Assembly: GCF_021431965.1 (NCBI RefSeq)
Contig: NZ_CP090370.1
Coordinates: forward strand, 806,001 to 870,000
Reading direction: 5' to 3'
Length of the DNA: 64,000 nt
DNA from: Erythrobacter sp. SDW2
GTDB lineage: Bacteria; Pseudomonadota; Alphaproteobacteria; Sphingomonadales; Sphingomonadaceae
Shown: positions 24,972-34,775 of the stretch, one piece after another
Layout of the letters: each line of letters opens with the position of its first letter
Numbering within the stretch: position 1 is the first letter of the stretch
Notes under the pieces: model-generated
Database searches by the model: none
What the model was told of the DNA's origin: nothing
Seen by the model: the letters and a program-made list of their open reading frames with translations, nothing else
Made by a program: the position numbers and the translations under genes

Positions 24972-25907
24972 ATGGCAGGCGGCTTGGGGCGGCGGGCGCA
25001 CAGCCCGGAAGAGATGATCGTCAACATGGGCGCGCTGATGGAAGGCGACCGGCCGAACCATCGCAGCTGGGCGCCACCTCCCGAAGGATCGCCCCGCGAT
25101 GTCTTCATCACCAGCTGGGGCAAGAGCGGCACCACCATGATGCAGCAGATGTTCCACCAGATTCGCATGGTCGCCGCCACCGGCGCGGGCGACATGGCCT
25201 TCGACGACATCAGCCGGATGACCCCGTGGGAAGATACCGCCTTCATGCTCGATCTCGACATGACCATGCCGCAGCGTGCCGCCCCGCGCGGCTTCAAGTC
25301 GCACCGCGAATATGAGCGGTTACCGGCGGGGCAGCGCTATGTCGTGACGCTGCGCGATCCGAGGGAATGTTACGTCTCGTTCTACCGCTTTTTCGACGGC
25401 TGGCACATCGAGAGCGGCGCGCTGACGCTGGAGCAGTTCTGGCCGCTGTTCATGGGCGGGGGGCCGGGCGGCTGTGACTACTGGACCCACCTGCTAAGCT
25501 GGTGGGCGCGGCGGGATGAGGAAGACAGCCTGGTCGCGTCCTACCGCTGGGCGGCGAAGAACCGACGGGCGATGATCGGGCGGCTGGCGGACTTCCTCGA
25601 GCTGGCGCTCGATACGGCGCAGGTCGATATTGTCGAGGAGATGAGCTCGCGCACGTTCATGCACGCGCACAAGGACCGCTTCGACGACGCCATGATGTGC
25701 GCCCTGATGGAACAGCGGCTCGGCATCCCGGCCGACAGCGATTCGACCAAAGTGCAGGCGGAGGGAAGCAGGGCGGAGGCGCTGCCGCCAGCACTCGCCG
25801 AACGGCTCGATGCGATCTGGGCCGAACGTGTTGCGCCGGTGACCGGGCATGCCGATTTCGCCTCGCTCGGCAGGGAGCTGGACGAGCGGATGGGGCCGGA
25901 GGTCTGA
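24972..25907 (+). CDS. sulfotransferase family protein
   Basis: A 311 aa PAPS-dependent sulfotransferase. The 5'-phosphosulfate loop is FITSWGKSGTTMMQQM near residue 45 and the 3'-phosphate segment is YVVTLRDPRECYVSFYRFF near 125. It should transfer sulfate to a hydroxyl or amine of an unknown acceptor in the cytoplasm. The ATG at 24972 has GGGGCGGGA upstream; the long frame upstream is antisense to the SDR gene. Confidence 0.88.
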   Translation: MAGGLGRRAHSPEEMIVNMGALMEGDRPNHRSWAPPPEGSPRDVFITSWGKSGTTMMQQMFHQIRMVAATGAGDMAFDDISRMTPWEDTAFMLDLDMTMPQRAAPRGFKSHREYERLPAGQRYVVTLRDPRECYVSFYRFFDGWHIESGALTLEQFWPLFMGGGPGGCDYWTHLLSWWARRDEEDSLVASYRWAAKNRRAMIGRLADFLELALDTAQVDIVEEMSSRTFMHAHKDRFDDAMMCALMEQRLGIPADSDSTKVQAEGSRAEALPPALAERLDAIWAERVAPVTGHADFASLGRELDERMGPEV

Positions 25908-25997
25908 ATCCCGGTACCGCCTTGCGCCCGCCCTGCCGGGAGGGCTACGATGTCCGGGGTTGCCGGACCCCGCCGGCGACGCAACCGGAGAATGCCG

Positions 25998-26240
25998 ATG
26001 AAACCGCCGATCCCAGCCCTCCTGCCCGCCGTCCTGTTGATGGGCCTTGCCGCCTGTTCCGAACCCGCCGAGCCGACCTACGAAGTCGATGCGACCGACG
26101 AGAGCGGCGGCGAACTGATCGCGACCACGCCGGATCCCGATGCGGTGCCGGTCGACACGCCGGACGTGAAAATGACGAATATTCCGCCGGATGCCACGCC
26201 TGCCGCGGGCAGGGAAGAGAAAGCACCCGGCACCGAGTGA
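25998..26240 (+). CDS. small lipoprotein
   Basis: An 80 aa protein with a signal peptide and lipobox GLAAC (Cys at about residue 17), then a disordered Asp/Pro/Thr-rich tail without known domains. I chose the ATG at 25998, which has GGAG seven bases upstream; an ATG at 25992 is too close to that site. It would be anchored in the membrane facing the periplasm. Confidence 0.65.
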   Translation: MKPPIPALLPAVLLMGLAACSEPAEPTYEVDATDESGGELIATTPDPDAVPVDTPDVKMTNIPPDATPAAGREEKAPGTE

Positions 26241-26286
26241 GGCCGCTTCCGCAGGGAATCGCAGCAGGGCGCGCCGAACCGGCTCT

Positions 26287-26817
26287 CTATCTGCACCACT
26301 CCACGCGGGAACTGGCCCAGCTGCTGTCTTCGGCCAGGCCCTGAGCGACCATCTCTTCGCTCAGCCATTCGTCGCGGCCGCCGGTCACGCGCCACGCGGC
26401 GCGCAACTCGCGGCCATATTTGTCGTGCGCCGGGTCGTCGCCGCCGTCGATATAGAACGGCCCGCGGTTGAGCCAGGCGAGCAGCGCACCGCGTGCTTCG
26501 CGAGCCTTGAGCCGCTCGTCCTCGCACGTCCCGTCTAGCTCGGGCGCGTCGAAGCCGGTCAGGCGGATGCGGCGGTCGCCATAGGCAATGGTGTCGCCAT
26601 CGATGACGCAGGCCCCGGTGTCGTGGACCCCGCAGAGCGAAAACTTCGCCTCGGTCAGCGTGGCGTTGCGCAGCGATGTCGGCATCCCGCTGAGCCACAA
26701 GCTCACGCCGATAATGGCGGCGACCACCAGCCACGGCCGCAGCGCGCGCGAGCGGGCGGACCAGCGTCGCTGGCGCTGCCATTTGCGGTCGAACTGCGGG
26801 GGACGGATCACGGCCAT
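26287..26817 (-). CDS. membrane-anchored thermonuclease-family protein (SNase-like)
   Basis: A 176 aa protein with one N-terminal membrane helix (about residues 28-45) and a staphylococcal nuclease-like domain. The key blocks are [25 protein letters not shown] and DKYGRELRA, which include the calcium aspartates and the catalytic arginines. The C-terminal end is [15 protein letters not shown]. It would cut nucleic acids outside the cytoplasm. Confidence 0.88.
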   Translation of the reverse strand: MAVIRPPQFDRKWQRQRRWSARSRALRPWLVVAAIIGVSLWLSGMPTSLRNATLTEAKFSLCGVHDTGACVIDGDTIAYGDRRIRLTGFDAPELDGTCEDERLKAREARGALLAWLNRGPFYIDGGDDPAHDKYGRELRAAWRVTGGRDEWLSEEMVAQGLAEDSSWASSRVEWCR

Positions 26818-26914
26818 GCGCCGCCCCTACACCAGCGCTGACCGGGTTGCATCGCGCGCTTCCCTATTTCCCACGCCTGCGCTAGGCGCGGCGCGTCTCC
26901 AACGAGGACCTGCA

Positions 26915-27820
26915 ATGGCCGATAGCGCGACCGAACCCAACATGCTGGCAAAAGCCGAAGTGCTGATCGAGGCGCTGCCCTATTTCCAGCGCTACGCCGG
27001 GCGCACTTTCGTGGTCAAATACGGCGGCCACGCGATGGGGGATCCGGAGGCAGCGAAGGATTTCGCCGAGGATATCGTACTGCTGAAGGCGGTCGGCATC
27101 AATCCGGTGGTGGTCCACGGCGGCGGGCCGCAGATCGGCGCCATGCTCAAGAAGCTGGGGGTCGAAAGCACTTTCGTCGATGGGCTCCGGGTGACCGACA
27201 AGGCCACCGCCGAAGTGGCCGAAATGGTCCTCTCCGGCGCGATCAACAAGGAACTGGTCGGCTGGATCGCAGGGGCAGGCGGCAAGGCGATCGGGATTTC
27301 GGGCAAGGACGGCGGGCTGGTGACGGCGCGCAAGGTCGAGCGGACCACGCGCGACCCCGACAGCAATATCGAGCAGGTGGTCGATCTCGGCTTTGTCGGC
27401 GAGCCGAGCCATGTCGATACCACGATCCTCGATACCGCGGTGGCCGCCGGGATGATCCCCATCGTCGCGCCGATCGGCGCGGGCGAGGACGGGCACACCT
27501 ACAACATCAATGCCGATACCATGGCCGGCGCGATTGCGGCGGCGCTGGGCGCGGCGCGGCTGTTCCTGCTGACGGATGTGCAGGGCGTGCTCGACAAGCA
27601 GGGCACGCTGCTGACCGATCTTACCCCCGCGCAGATCGCCGCGCTCAAGGCTGACGGCACGATTCAAGGCGGGATGATCCCCAAGCTGGAGACCTGCGTT
27701 CATGCGGTCGAGGCCGGATGCGAGGCGGCGGTGGTGCTCGACGGGCGGGTGCCGCATGCCATGCTGCTGGAATTCTTCACCGCGCGCGGCGCGGGAACGC
27801 TGATCCGCGCGGAAGATTGA
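26915..27820 (+). CDS. argB: acetylglutamate kinase
   Basis: ArgB phosphorylates N-acetyl-L-glutamate in arginine synthesis. The amino-acid-kinase motifs are [34 protein letters not shown] and [13 protein letters not shown]. The protein is 301 aa and complete. The ATG at 26915 has CGAGGA upstream; the open frame before it runs antisense to the nuclease gene. Arginine-inhibited forms usually carry an extra N-terminal helix, and about 20 residues precede the core here, so feedback control is possible. Confidence 0.96.
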   Translation: MADSATEPNMLAKAEVLIEALPYFQRYAGRTFVVKYGGHAMGDPEAAKDFAEDIVLLKAVGINPVVVHGGGPQIGAMLKKLGVESTFVDGLRVTDKATAEVAEMVLSGAINKELVGWIAGAGGKAIGISGKDGGLVTARKVERTTRDPDSNIEQVVDLGFVGEPSHVDTTILDTAVAAGMIPIVAPIGAGEDGHTYNINADTMAGAIAAALGAARLFLLTDVQGVLDKQGTLLTDLTPAQIAALKADGTIQGGMIPKLETCVHAVEAGCEAAVVLDGRVPHAMLLEFFTARGAGTLIRAED

Positions 27821-27918
27821 AGCAGGGTACCAAGCGTATTATATTGTTGATACACCCTCGCGGTCTCGGGTAGGGTCCTGCCAAGACTGCCCCACTCGGT
27901 TCGAAAGGTAAGCAAGCT

Positions 27919-28212
27919 TTGCTGCTCTACACAATTTACCAGATCCTCGAGGTCATCACCAACGTCTTCGTGATGCTGATCATCGTGCAGTTCATCATCG
28001 GGCTGCTGCTGGCATTCAACGTCATCAATACCAGCAACCAGTTCATCGTGGCGATCTATCAGTCGATCAACTCGCTGCTGGAACCGGTGCTGGCCCCGAT
28101 CCGGCGGGTTATGCCGAGCACCGGCGCGATCGACTTCTCACCGCTGGTGCTGCTGATCGGCCTGCAAGTGGTGATGATCATCCTCTGGAACGTGATCACG
28201 GCGACGGCATGA
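27919..28212 (+). CDS. YggT family membrane protein
   Basis: A 97 aa protein with two YggT-type halves: hydrophobic helices at about residues 8-35 and 72-95 around the conserved [24 protein letters not shown]. The start is a TTG at 27919. The family is implicated in membrane or cell-division processes without a firm role. It overlaps folD by ATGA. Confidence 0.88.
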   Translation: MLLYTIYQILEVITNVFVMLIIVQFIIGLLLAFNVINTSNQFIVAIYQSINSLLEPVLAPIRRVMPSTGAIDFSPLVLLIGLQVVMIILWNVITATA

Positions 28213-29102
28213 CCGCAGCGATCATCGACGGGAAGGCCTTCGCCGCCAAACTGCGCGAGCGGGTGGGCGAGCTGGCCGCGGGCTTCGAGGCGCAGGCGGG
28301 CCGCAAGGCGGGCCTCGCCGTGGTGCTGGTGGGCGATGATCCCGCGAGCCAGGTCTATGTCGCCTCCAAGGCCAAGCAGACGGTCGCTTGCGGCATGGCG
28401 AGCTTCGAGCATCGTCTGCCCGCCGACACGTCGCAGGGCGACCTCGAGGCGCTGGTCGACCGTCTCAACGCTGATCCCTCAGTCGACGGTATCCTGGTGC
28501 AACTGCCGCTGCCCAAAGGTCTCGATGAGCAGGCCGTGGTCGCGCGGATCAGCCCGGACAAGGATGTCGACGGGCTGACCCCGACCAGCACCGGGCGGCT
28601 CGCGCTCGGCTTGCCGGGGCTCGTGCCATGTACCCCGCTCGGCTCGCTGATGCTCTTGAAGGACCGGCTGGGCGATCTTTCCGGGATGGATGCGGTGGTG
28701 ATCGGTCGCTCGATCCTCGTCGGCAAGCCGATGGCGCAGCTGCTGCTGGCCGAGAATTGCACCGTCACCGTGGCCCACAGCCGCACCCGCGACCTGCCCG
28801 ACGTCGTCCGGCGCGCCGATATCGTCGTTGCTGCCGTGGGCCGGGCCGAGATGGTCAAGCCCGACTGGCTCAAGCCCGGGGCGACGGTGATCGATGTCGG
28901 GATCAACCGTCTGCCGCCCGAGCCGGGGGCGGAAAAGGGCCGGCTGGTGGGCGATGTCGATTATGCCGGTGCCAGCGAAGTAGCGGGCGCAATCACCCCG
29001 GTTCCGGGCGGGGTCGGCCCGATGACCATTGCCGTGCTGCTCAGGAACACGCTGGTGGCGGCGCATCGCAATGCGGGGCTGGCGGTTCCGGCAGAGCTTT
29101 AG
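28209..29102 (+). CDS. folD: methylenetetrahydrofolate dehydrogenase/cyclohydrolase
   Basis: FolD interconverts 5,10-methylene- and 10-formyl-tetrahydrofolate with NADP. The catalytic lysine lies in YVASKAKQ, the substrate block is [16 protein letters not shown], and the NADP block is [18 protein letters not shown]; the terminal [10 protein letters not shown] is intact. The length is 297 aa. It is coupled to yggT (ATGA). Confidence 0.97.
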   Translation: MTAAIIDGKAFAAKLRERVGELAAGFEAQAGRKAGLAVVLVGDDPASQVYVASKAKQTVACGMASFEHRLPADTSQGDLEALVDRLNADPSVDGILVQLPLPKGLDEQAVVARISPDKDVDGLTPTSTGRLALGLPGLVPCTPLGSLMLLKDRLGDLSGMDAVVIGRSILVGKPMAQLLLAENCTVTVAHSRTRDLPDVVRRADIVVAAVGRAEMVKPDWLKPGATVIDVGINRLPPEPGAEKGRLVGDVDYAGASEVAGAITPVPGGVGPMTIAVLLRNTLVAAHRNAGLAVPAEL

Positions 29103-29138
29103 GCTTACAAGTTCGGCGCGAAGGGTTAGGGGGAGCGA

Positions 29139-29846
29139 ATGCTGAAAGCCGTTTCCGCCGTCGCCCTTGCCGCCCTGCTCGCCTCCTGCGCCGGCGGCCC
29201 GCCCCGCACCCCGCGCGGATTTATCGATTATGCGCTGGCAAATTCGCCGAACAACGCGAGCCCGGGCAAGATCGTCGCGGCCGAACTCGCCTTCGCTCGC
29301 CTCGCGCGCGAGAAAGGGCAGTGGACCGCTTTCCGCGAATTCGCGACCGACGATGCGGTGATGTTCGTGCCCGAACCGGTCAATGCCCGCGACTGGCTGG
29401 CGAACCAGAAGGACCCGGCGGAGGCCGTGCAATGGCAGCCGCACCAGGTCTGGATGAGCTGCGACGGGTCGATGGCGGTGACCAAGGGCGCGTGGCAGCG
29501 GCCCGACGGCAGCTTCGGCTATTTCACCAGGGTTTGGGAACGGCAGCAGGACGGCGAGTACAAATGGGTGCTCGACCAGGGCGATGTGCTGGCAGAGCCG
29601 CTCGCGGAGCCGGATATCGTTCAGAGCACAGTGGCGGATTGCAGCCTGCAGCCCGCCCAAACTATTCCTTACCCGGAGCAGCCCACGCAGAAGAAGTTTT
29701 CCGGCGTGTCGGATGATGGACGATTGAAGTGGGACATGCGTGTCGCGCAGGATCGGGCGCGCAAGCTCATTGTCTCGATCTGGTCCGGAACCCAATGGAG
29801 TGTGGCACTCACCAGCGATGTGGCTGCCCCCACGACCAAGCCATGA
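29139..29846 (+). CDS. lipoprotein with a SnoaL/NTF2-like fold
   Basis: A 235 aa protein with signal peptide and lipobox LLASC (Cys 17), followed by a domain with GQWTAFREFATDDAVMFVPEPVNARDWLA and FGYFTRVWERQQDGEYKWVLDQGD, the pattern of a SnoaL/DUF4440-type cone. The function is unknown. The end overlaps marC by ATGA, so the two are co-translated. Confidence 0.75.
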   Translation: MLKAVSAVALAALLASCAGGPPRTPRGFIDYALANSPNNASPGKIVAAELAFARLAREKGQWTAFREFATDDAVMFVPEPVNARDWLANQKDPAEAVQWQPHQVWMSCDGSMAVTKGAWQRPDGSFGYFTRVWERQQDGEYKWVLDQGDVLAEPLAEPDIVQSTVADCSLQPAQTIPYPEQPTQKKFSGVSDDGRLKWDMRVAQDRARKLIVSIWSGTQWSVALTSDVAAPTTKP

Positions 29847-30466
29847 CCGAACTCTTCATCTCCGCCTTCATCACCCTGTTCGTGGTGATCGACCCGCCGG
29901 GTTGCGCCCCGATCTATGCCGGACTGACCAAGGGCGCCTCGCCCGCGCAGGCGCGCAGCATGGCCTTGCGTGCCACGGTGATCGCCTCGATCATCCTGCT
30001 GATCTTCGCGTTGTTCGGGCAGCAATTGCTGGCCGCGCTGCATATCGAGCTCGACAGCTTCCGCATTGCCGGCGGGCTGATGCTGTTCTTCATCGCCTTC
30101 GACATGGTGTTCGAAAAGCGCACCCAGCGCCGCGAGGAACGCGCCGAGAAGATCGCCGCCACGCCGGAGATCGAAGACGTCTCGGTCTTCCCCATGGCCA
30201 TGCCGATGCTGGCAGGTCCCGGAGCGATCGCGGCGATCATGCTGCTGATGAACGAGGCGCCTCACTGGAACGGGCGGCTGGTGGTGCTCGGTGCTCTGGG
30301 CGCGGTGCTACTGATCACCGCCGCGGCGCTGGTTGCCGCCGGCCCGCTGATCCGTGTGCTGGGCGACCGGGTCGAGGCGGTCATCACTCGCCTTCTCGGC
30401 GTGTTGCTCGCAGCACTGGCCGCGCAATATGTGATCGACGGGCTCAAGAACAGCTTCGGGATTTAG
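29843..30466 (+). CDS. MarC family integral membrane protein
   Basis: A 207 aa protein with six membrane helices and the MarC signatures FVVIDPPGCAPIYAGLT near the N-terminus and FPMAMPMLAGPGAIAA in the middle. The family has no proven transport role. It follows the lipoprotein with an ATGA overlap and converges on the LON-domain gene. Confidence 0.92.
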   Translation: MTELFISAFITLFVVIDPPGCAPIYAGLTKGASPAQARSMALRATVIASIILLIFALFGQQLLAALHIELDSFRIAGGLMLFFIAFDMVFEKRTQRREERAEKIAATPEIEDVSVFPMAMPMLAGPGAIAAIMLLMNEAPHWNGRLVVLGALGAVLLITAAALVAAGPLIRVLGDRVEAVITRLLGVLLAALAAQYVIDGLKNSFGI

Positions 30467-30586
30467 GGGCTGGAAACGGTCGCAATGCGACCGCAAGGCC
30501 GACCGGCCGCCCGGAGGGGTGGCCCCGCAGGGGTCGGGCCCCCGGAGGACAGCCAAGCCGACGGAGGTCGGCGCCGGCGCTTGAGG

Positions 30587-31192
30587 CTATTGAAGAGTCA
30601 CCCGATCATCGTCGCCATCGCGGCGGCCGAAGAAGTACATTAGCTGGATCAGCAGTTCGCAGCGCGCGGCAAGGTCGGGCGCTTCGAGTAGCGCCTGCTT
30701 GCTGGCCTGGTCGAACGGGGCGATCTGGCTGACGCCGTTGATCAGGGTCTGGTCGTCGAGGTTCTGGACCGAATCCCAGTCCACCGCATAACCCTGCGCA
30801 TCGGCGAAGCGGCGCGCCTCGTGCTCGAACCCGGCGCGCTCGATGTGGCTCAGCACCTGGTCGCCGTCTTCGGGGATCAGTTCGGCCTCGATCTGGCGGA
30901 ACGGGGTCTGGACATCGAGTTCGCGCAGCAGGCGGAAACGGCTCTCGCCTTCGAGGATGAGGTTGTAGCGCCCGTCATCGAGCGCCTCGATCTCGTCGAT
31001 CCTGCCGACACAGCCCACCGTATAGAGCGGCGCGCCTTCGACCGCTTCCTGCGGCTGGATCATCGCGATCCGCCGGTCGCGTGCCAGGGCATCGCCGACC
31101 AGCGAGCGGTAGCGCGGCTCGAAGATATGCAGCGGCAGGTGCAGCCCTGGAAACAGGATCGCGCCGGAAAGGGGGAATATGGAGAGGCGCAT
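30587..31192 (-). CDS. LON N-terminal (substrate-binding) domain protein
   Basis: A 201 aa protein that is only the N-terminal domain of Lon: RLSIFPLSGAILFPGLHLPLHIFEPRYRSLV and then GCVGRIDEIEALDDGRYNLILEGESRFRLL. No ATPase or protease part is present, as usual for this stand-alone family. The ATG at 31192 begins the conserved strand. It lies 11 bp downstream of the thioredoxin-like gene and probably shares its transcript. Confidence 0.9.
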   Translation of the reverse strand: MRLSIFPLSGAILFPGLHLPLHIFEPRYRSLVGDALARDRRIAMIQPQEAVEGAPLYTVGCVGRIDEIEALDDGRYNLILEGESRFRLLRELDVQTPFRQIEAELIPEDGDQVLSHIERAGFEHEARRFADAQGYAVDWDSVQNLDDQTLINGVSQIAPFDQASKQALLEAPDLAARCELLIQLMYFFGRRDGDDDRVTLQ

Positions 31193-31203
31193 GCTGCGCG
31201 TCC

Positions 31204-32124
31204 TTACCCGAACAGAATCTTGGACAGGCGGCGGCGGGTTGCGACCACCCACGGGTCTTCCAGCCCGACGGCTTCGAAGATCTGCAGCAGCTTGGTCCGT
31301 GCCGCGCCCTCGTTCCATTCGCGGTCGACTTCGAACATCGCAAGAAGTTCGTCGGCTGCGGTATCACGATCACCTGCGGCGAAAGCGGCCTCGGCATAGG
31401 CAAAGCGCGCGTCCATATCGCCGCCCGCAGCCTTGTCGCGCAGCGCCGCCAGCTCACTGTCGTCGACCTTGTTGGCCGCCAGCTCCAGCGCAGCCTTGAC
31501 CCGCTCGATGGCCGGGTCCTTCGCCACATCCTCCGGCATGTCGGCCAGCATGGCTTGCGCTTCCTCGCTGTGACCCATGGCGATCAGTGCGCGCAGATTG
31601 CCCGACATCGCCGCGGCATTGGTCGGCGCGAATTCGATCACCTGCTGGAAGATGCCCGCCGCACGCTCGTTGTCGCCGCCGGCCAGCACTTCTTCGCCCA
31701 TGGCAACGAACTGCTCGATTTCTTCGGGCGAGGGGCCTTGCGTTGCGCCCTCGGTGCCTTCGGCTCCCGGCTGGATTGGCAGCTGGGCGAGGATCTGGTC
31801 GAGCATCTGCTTGAGCTGCGATTCGGTCCGGGCGTTGGTCAGATCGGCCACCGGCTGGCCCTGGAACATGGCGTAGACTGTCGGGATCGAGCGGACCTGG
31901 AACTGCGCTGCGATGAACTGTTCCTCGTCGACATTGATCTTGGCCAGCACCACGCCCTTGTCGGCATATTCGGCCGCGACCTTTTCCAGTGTCGGGGCCA
32001 GCGCCTTGCACGGGCCGCACCATTCGGCCCAGAAATCGAGCACCACCAGCCTGGTCATCGAGGGTTCGACCACATCCTTGCGGAACCGGTCGACGGCCTT
32101 CTGTTCTTCGATGCTGAGACCCAT
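31204..32124 (-). CDS. YbbN/CnoX-like thioredoxin with TPR region
   Basis: A 306 aa protein with an N-terminal thioredoxin domain, active site WAEWCGPCK near residue 35, and a helical C-terminal half with TPR-like repeats (VLAGGDNERAAGIFQQVIEFAP, LRALIAMGHSEEAQAML). This is the CnoX/YbbN layout: a chaperone-holdase that hands redox-sensitive clients to GroEL. Both CXXC cysteines are kept. The ATG at 32124 starts the conserved part. Confidence 0.9.
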   Translation of the reverse strand: MGLSIEEQKAVDRFRKDVVEPSMTRLVVLDFWAEWCGPCKALAPTLEKVAAEYADKGVVLAKINVDEEQFIAAQFQVRSIPTVYAMFQGQPVADLTNARTESQLKQMLDQILAQLPIQPGAEGTEGATQGPSPEEIEQFVAMGEEVLAGGDNERAAGIFQQVIEFAPTNAAAMSGNLRALIAMGHSEEAQAMLADMPEDVAKDPAIERVKAALELAANKVDDSELAALRDKAAGGDMDARFAYAEAAFAAGDRDTAADELLAMFEVDREWNEGAARTKLLQIFEAVGLEDPWVVATRRRLSKILFG

Positions 32125-32339
32125 GCTGGCCAAGAATCTTCCCCTTTGGTTCGGCGCGCCATCCACTTTGGGCGCGACTCGCTGCCTGCGCAATGTGGGC
32201 CTTCAGCCGCATTTGTGAAGGGCGAAGCGGTGGTGTGCGAAGAATCGAATTTTCCCCTTGCCGGGGCGCGAGGTCGCTGCTAACCGCGCGCTTCCCCGGC
32301 GATGGAAGGCTTTTAAGCCGCATCGCGGAACGTCAGTGA

Positions 32340-32414
32340 GCGGGCGTAGCTCAGGGGTAGAGCACAACCTTGCCAAGGTTGGGGTCGGGCGTTCGAATCG
32401 CCTCGCCCGCTCCA
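32340..32414 (+). tRNA. tRNA-Gly (anticodon GCC)
   Basis: A 75 nt cloverleaf with CCA encoded. The acceptor arms GCGGGCG (32340-32346) and CGCCCGC (32404-32410) pair fully; the anticodon stem CAACC/GGTTG encloses the loop TTGCCAA with anticodon GCC at 32372-32374; the T-loop is GTTCGAATC. Confidence 0.97.
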
Positions 32415-32505
32415 TTTCCAGCAGACAAGACATTCGTCTCCCAGCGATCTCGTTTCATCGAGATTTCGCTTGCGTCGGCGCGAGCGGGGTGCTTTTGCGC
32501 CCCCA

Positions 32506-32530
32506 GGAAATGTAACGGTGTAACATTACG
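32506..32530. promoter_or_regulatory. Zur-like zinc-responsive operator
   Basis: AATGTAAC-GGT-GTAACATT (32509-32527) is a palindrome with one mismatch. It fits the Zur consensus of proteobacteria (GAAATGTTAT...ATAACATTTC) in its outer GAAATGT/ACATT halves. It lies 65 bp before a TonB receptor with a His-rich loop, so zinc repression by Zur is likely. A perfect 12 bp palindrome follows immediately. Confidence 0.55.
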
Positions 32531-32542
32531 CATCGTACGATG
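32531..32542. promoter_or_regulatory. perfect 12 bp palindrome
   Basis: CATCGTACGATG reads the same on both strands and directly adjoins the Zur-like box. It may be a second operator or part of the promoter region. It has no matching known regulator in my memory. Confidence 0.3.
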
Positions 32543-32594
32543 TTCATCCCCCGGCCCACGAGGCAATCAAACAGAATTGAAAGAGATCGCGCCC

Positions 32595-34766
32595 ATGACA
32601 CGTACCGCCCCGCTTTCCCGCCTTGCGGTGTCCACGCTCGCCTTCGCCACGGCCATCGCCTCGCAACCCGTGCTGGCGCAGGACGCACAGCAGCCCGAAA
32701 GTGTCCGTTCGCAGCCGGATGATGACCTGCATACACGCCGGGGCGACGATGGCGAGATGATCGTCGTGACCGCTGCAGGACTGACCCAACTCGACGTGCT
32801 GGCGGGCACATCGGTGGTCGAAGGGTTCGAGCTGCAACGCTCGATCGAAGCCAACATCGGCGAAAGCCTGGTCAAGCTGCCCGGCGTCACCGCCAGCGGA
32901 TTTGCCCCCGGTGCCTCGCGCCCGGTGCTGCGCGGCTTCTCGGGGGATCGTGTCCGTGTGCTGGTCGACGGGCTCGGAGCAATCGACGCGTCCAACACCT
33001 CGGTCGACCATGCGGTGACCATTGATCCGCTCACCGCCGAACGGATCGAGGTGCTGCGCGGTCCCGCTGTGCTGCTCTATGGCAGCCAGGCCATCGGCGG
33101 GGCGGTCAATGTCATCGACAAGCGGATCCCGCGCCGGATGCCGGAAGAAGACATCCATATCGACGGGCTGGTCCGCGCCGACACCGCGCTCGATGCGCGC
33201 GAGGGCGGGCTGTCGGTCGATTTTCCGCTCGGCTCGATGTTCGCCCTCCACGCCAGCGGCTCGTACCGCACCACCAACGACATGGAGATCCCGGATTTCG
33301 CTGTCGCGCCTGACTTGCGCGCCGACCTGTTGGCCGATGCCGACGAGGAAGAGGCCGAAGGCGAATTCGACGAGGCGGACGAACTGCGCGAAGCCGCCAA
33401 CCAGCGCGGCACGGTGCCGGGCACCGCGACAGAGACGTGGACCGCCAATGCCGGGCTGACCTTGTTCGCCGGTGAGAGCAATCTTGGCTTTGCCGTCGGC
33501 TGGTACGACAGCTTCTACGGCATTCCGATCCGGCCCGGTGCGGGCCATCACCATGGTGAGGAAGGCGAAGCCGGAGCGGCTGACGAAGAGGGCGAGGAAT
33601 CGGTCTCGATCGGCCTCAAGCAGTTCCGTGCCGACTTGCGCGGCTCGCTCGATCTGGGCGAAGGCTTTTTCGGCGAACTCGCCACGCGGGCGGGCTTCAG
33701 CGATTACACCCACACCGAATTCGAAGGCGATGAAGTCGGCACCGTGTTCGATGTCCAGGGCCTCGAAGCCCGCGCGGAATTGATCCAGAACCGCAAGGGC
33801 GGCTGGGGTGGGTCGACCGGAATCCAGTACTATACCCGCGACTTCGACGCCTTCGGGGCAGAAGCCTATGTGCCCAAGAACGTCACCAACCAGTTCTCGG
33901 TATTTACCCTGCAGGAATTCGAAACCGGTCCGGTGCAATTCGAGCTAGCCGGTCGGTTCGAGACCAGCGATGTCCGCGCGCCCACGCTCGGTATTACCCG
34001 CAGCTTCGATACCCTGTCGGGCGCGATCGGAATCGCCCACGAGACCGAAGATGGCCTGCGCTTCGGCCTCAACGGGAGCCGTGCCGAACGTGCGCCGAGC
34101 GCCGAAGAGCTGTTCTCCAACGGCCCGCATATCGCGACCCAGGCGTTTGAAGTCGGCGACGTTACGCTAGGCAAGGAAAGCGCGTGGGGCGTCGAAGCTT
34201 TCGTCCGCGGTCGCCTCGGCCCCGCCACGATCAGTGTGGCCGCTTTCAAGAACTGGTTCGATGACTACATCTATCTCAGCGAAACCGGCCTTGAGGAAGA
34301 CGAGCTGCCGGTGTTCGAATATCTGCAGGCCGATGCCACCTATTGGGGGCTGGAAGGCGAAGTCGAGTTCCCGCTCATCGACACCGGTCCGCTACGCCTC
34401 ACCGCCGATCTGCGTGGGGAGTATGTGCAGGCCGAACTGGCCGACGGCACGCCGCTGCCGCGCATTCCCCCGCTCAGCCTGATGGGCGCGCTGGAGGCAG
34501 ACTTCGAAGCCTTCAATGTGCGCGGCGAAGTCGAATGGTTCGACGGTCAGGACAAGACCGCCCCGTTCGAAAGCGCGACCGAGGGCTTTACCCTGGTCAA
34601 CGCCTCGATCGCCTGGCGGCCCTTGCGCGGCAACAACAACGTCACTCTGCTGCTGAAGGCCGAGAATCTGTTCGACGTCGACGCCCGGCGCCACGCCAGC
34701 TTCACCAAGGAATTCGTGCCGCTGACCGGACGCAATATCCAGGCCAGCGCACGCTTCAGCTTCTAG
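32595..34766 (+). CDS. znuD: TonB-dependent outer membrane receptor, putative zinc receptor (ZnuD-like)
   Basis: A 723 aa outer-membrane receptor. The signal peptide ends near ASQPVLAQ (residue about 28), the TonB box region is EMIVVTA, and the plug carries RVLVDGLGAID, ERIEVLRGPAVLLYGSQAIGGAVNV. The beta barrel ends in the usual terminal phenylalanine (SARFSF). An extracellular loop has GAGHHHGEEGEAGA, a His/acid cluster as in ZnuD-type zinc receptors. The Zur-like box upstream supports zinc uptake. The ATG at 32595 gives a proper signal peptide. The zinc assignment is inference from the loop and the operator. Confidence 0.78.
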   Translation: MTRTAPLSRLAVSTLAFATAIASQPVLAQDAQQPESVRSQPDDDLHTRRGDDGEMIVVTAAGLTQLDVLAGTSVVEGFELQRSIEANIGESLVKLPGVTASGFAPGASRPVLRGFSGDRVRVLVDGLGAIDASNTSVDHAVTIDPLTAERIEVLRGPAVLLYGSQAIGGAVNVIDKRIPRRMPEEDIHIDGLVRADTALDAREGGLSVDFPLGSMFALHASGSYRTTNDMEIPDFAVAPDLRADLLADADEEEAEGEFDEADELREAANQRGTVPGTATETWTANAGLTLFAGESNLGFAVGWYDSFYGIPIRPGAGHHHGEEGEAGAADEEGEESVSIGLKQFRADLRGSLDLGEGFFGELATRAGFSDYTHTEFEGDEVGTVFDVQGLEARAELIQNRKGGWGGSTGIQYYTRDFDAFGAEAYVPKNVTNQFSVFTLQEFETGPVQFELAGRFETSDVRAPTLGITRSFDTLSGAIGIAHETEDGLRFGLNGSRAERAPSAEELFSNGPHIATQAFEVGDVTLGKESAWGVEAFVRGRLGPATISVAAFKNWFDDYIYLSETGLEEDELPVFEYLQADATYWGLEGEVEFPLIDTGPLRLTADLRGEYVQAELADGTPLPRIPPLSLMGALEADFEAFNVRGEVEWFDGQDKTAPFESATEGFTLVNASIAWRPLRGNNNVTLLLKAENLFDVDARRHASFTKEFVPLTGRNIQASARFSF

Positions 34767-34775
34767 GCGAATGGA

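Noticed and set aside
27840-27880. Promoter TTGATA before yggT
   Set aside because: A fair -35-like hexamer is present but no -10 match at normal spacing, so it was not listed.
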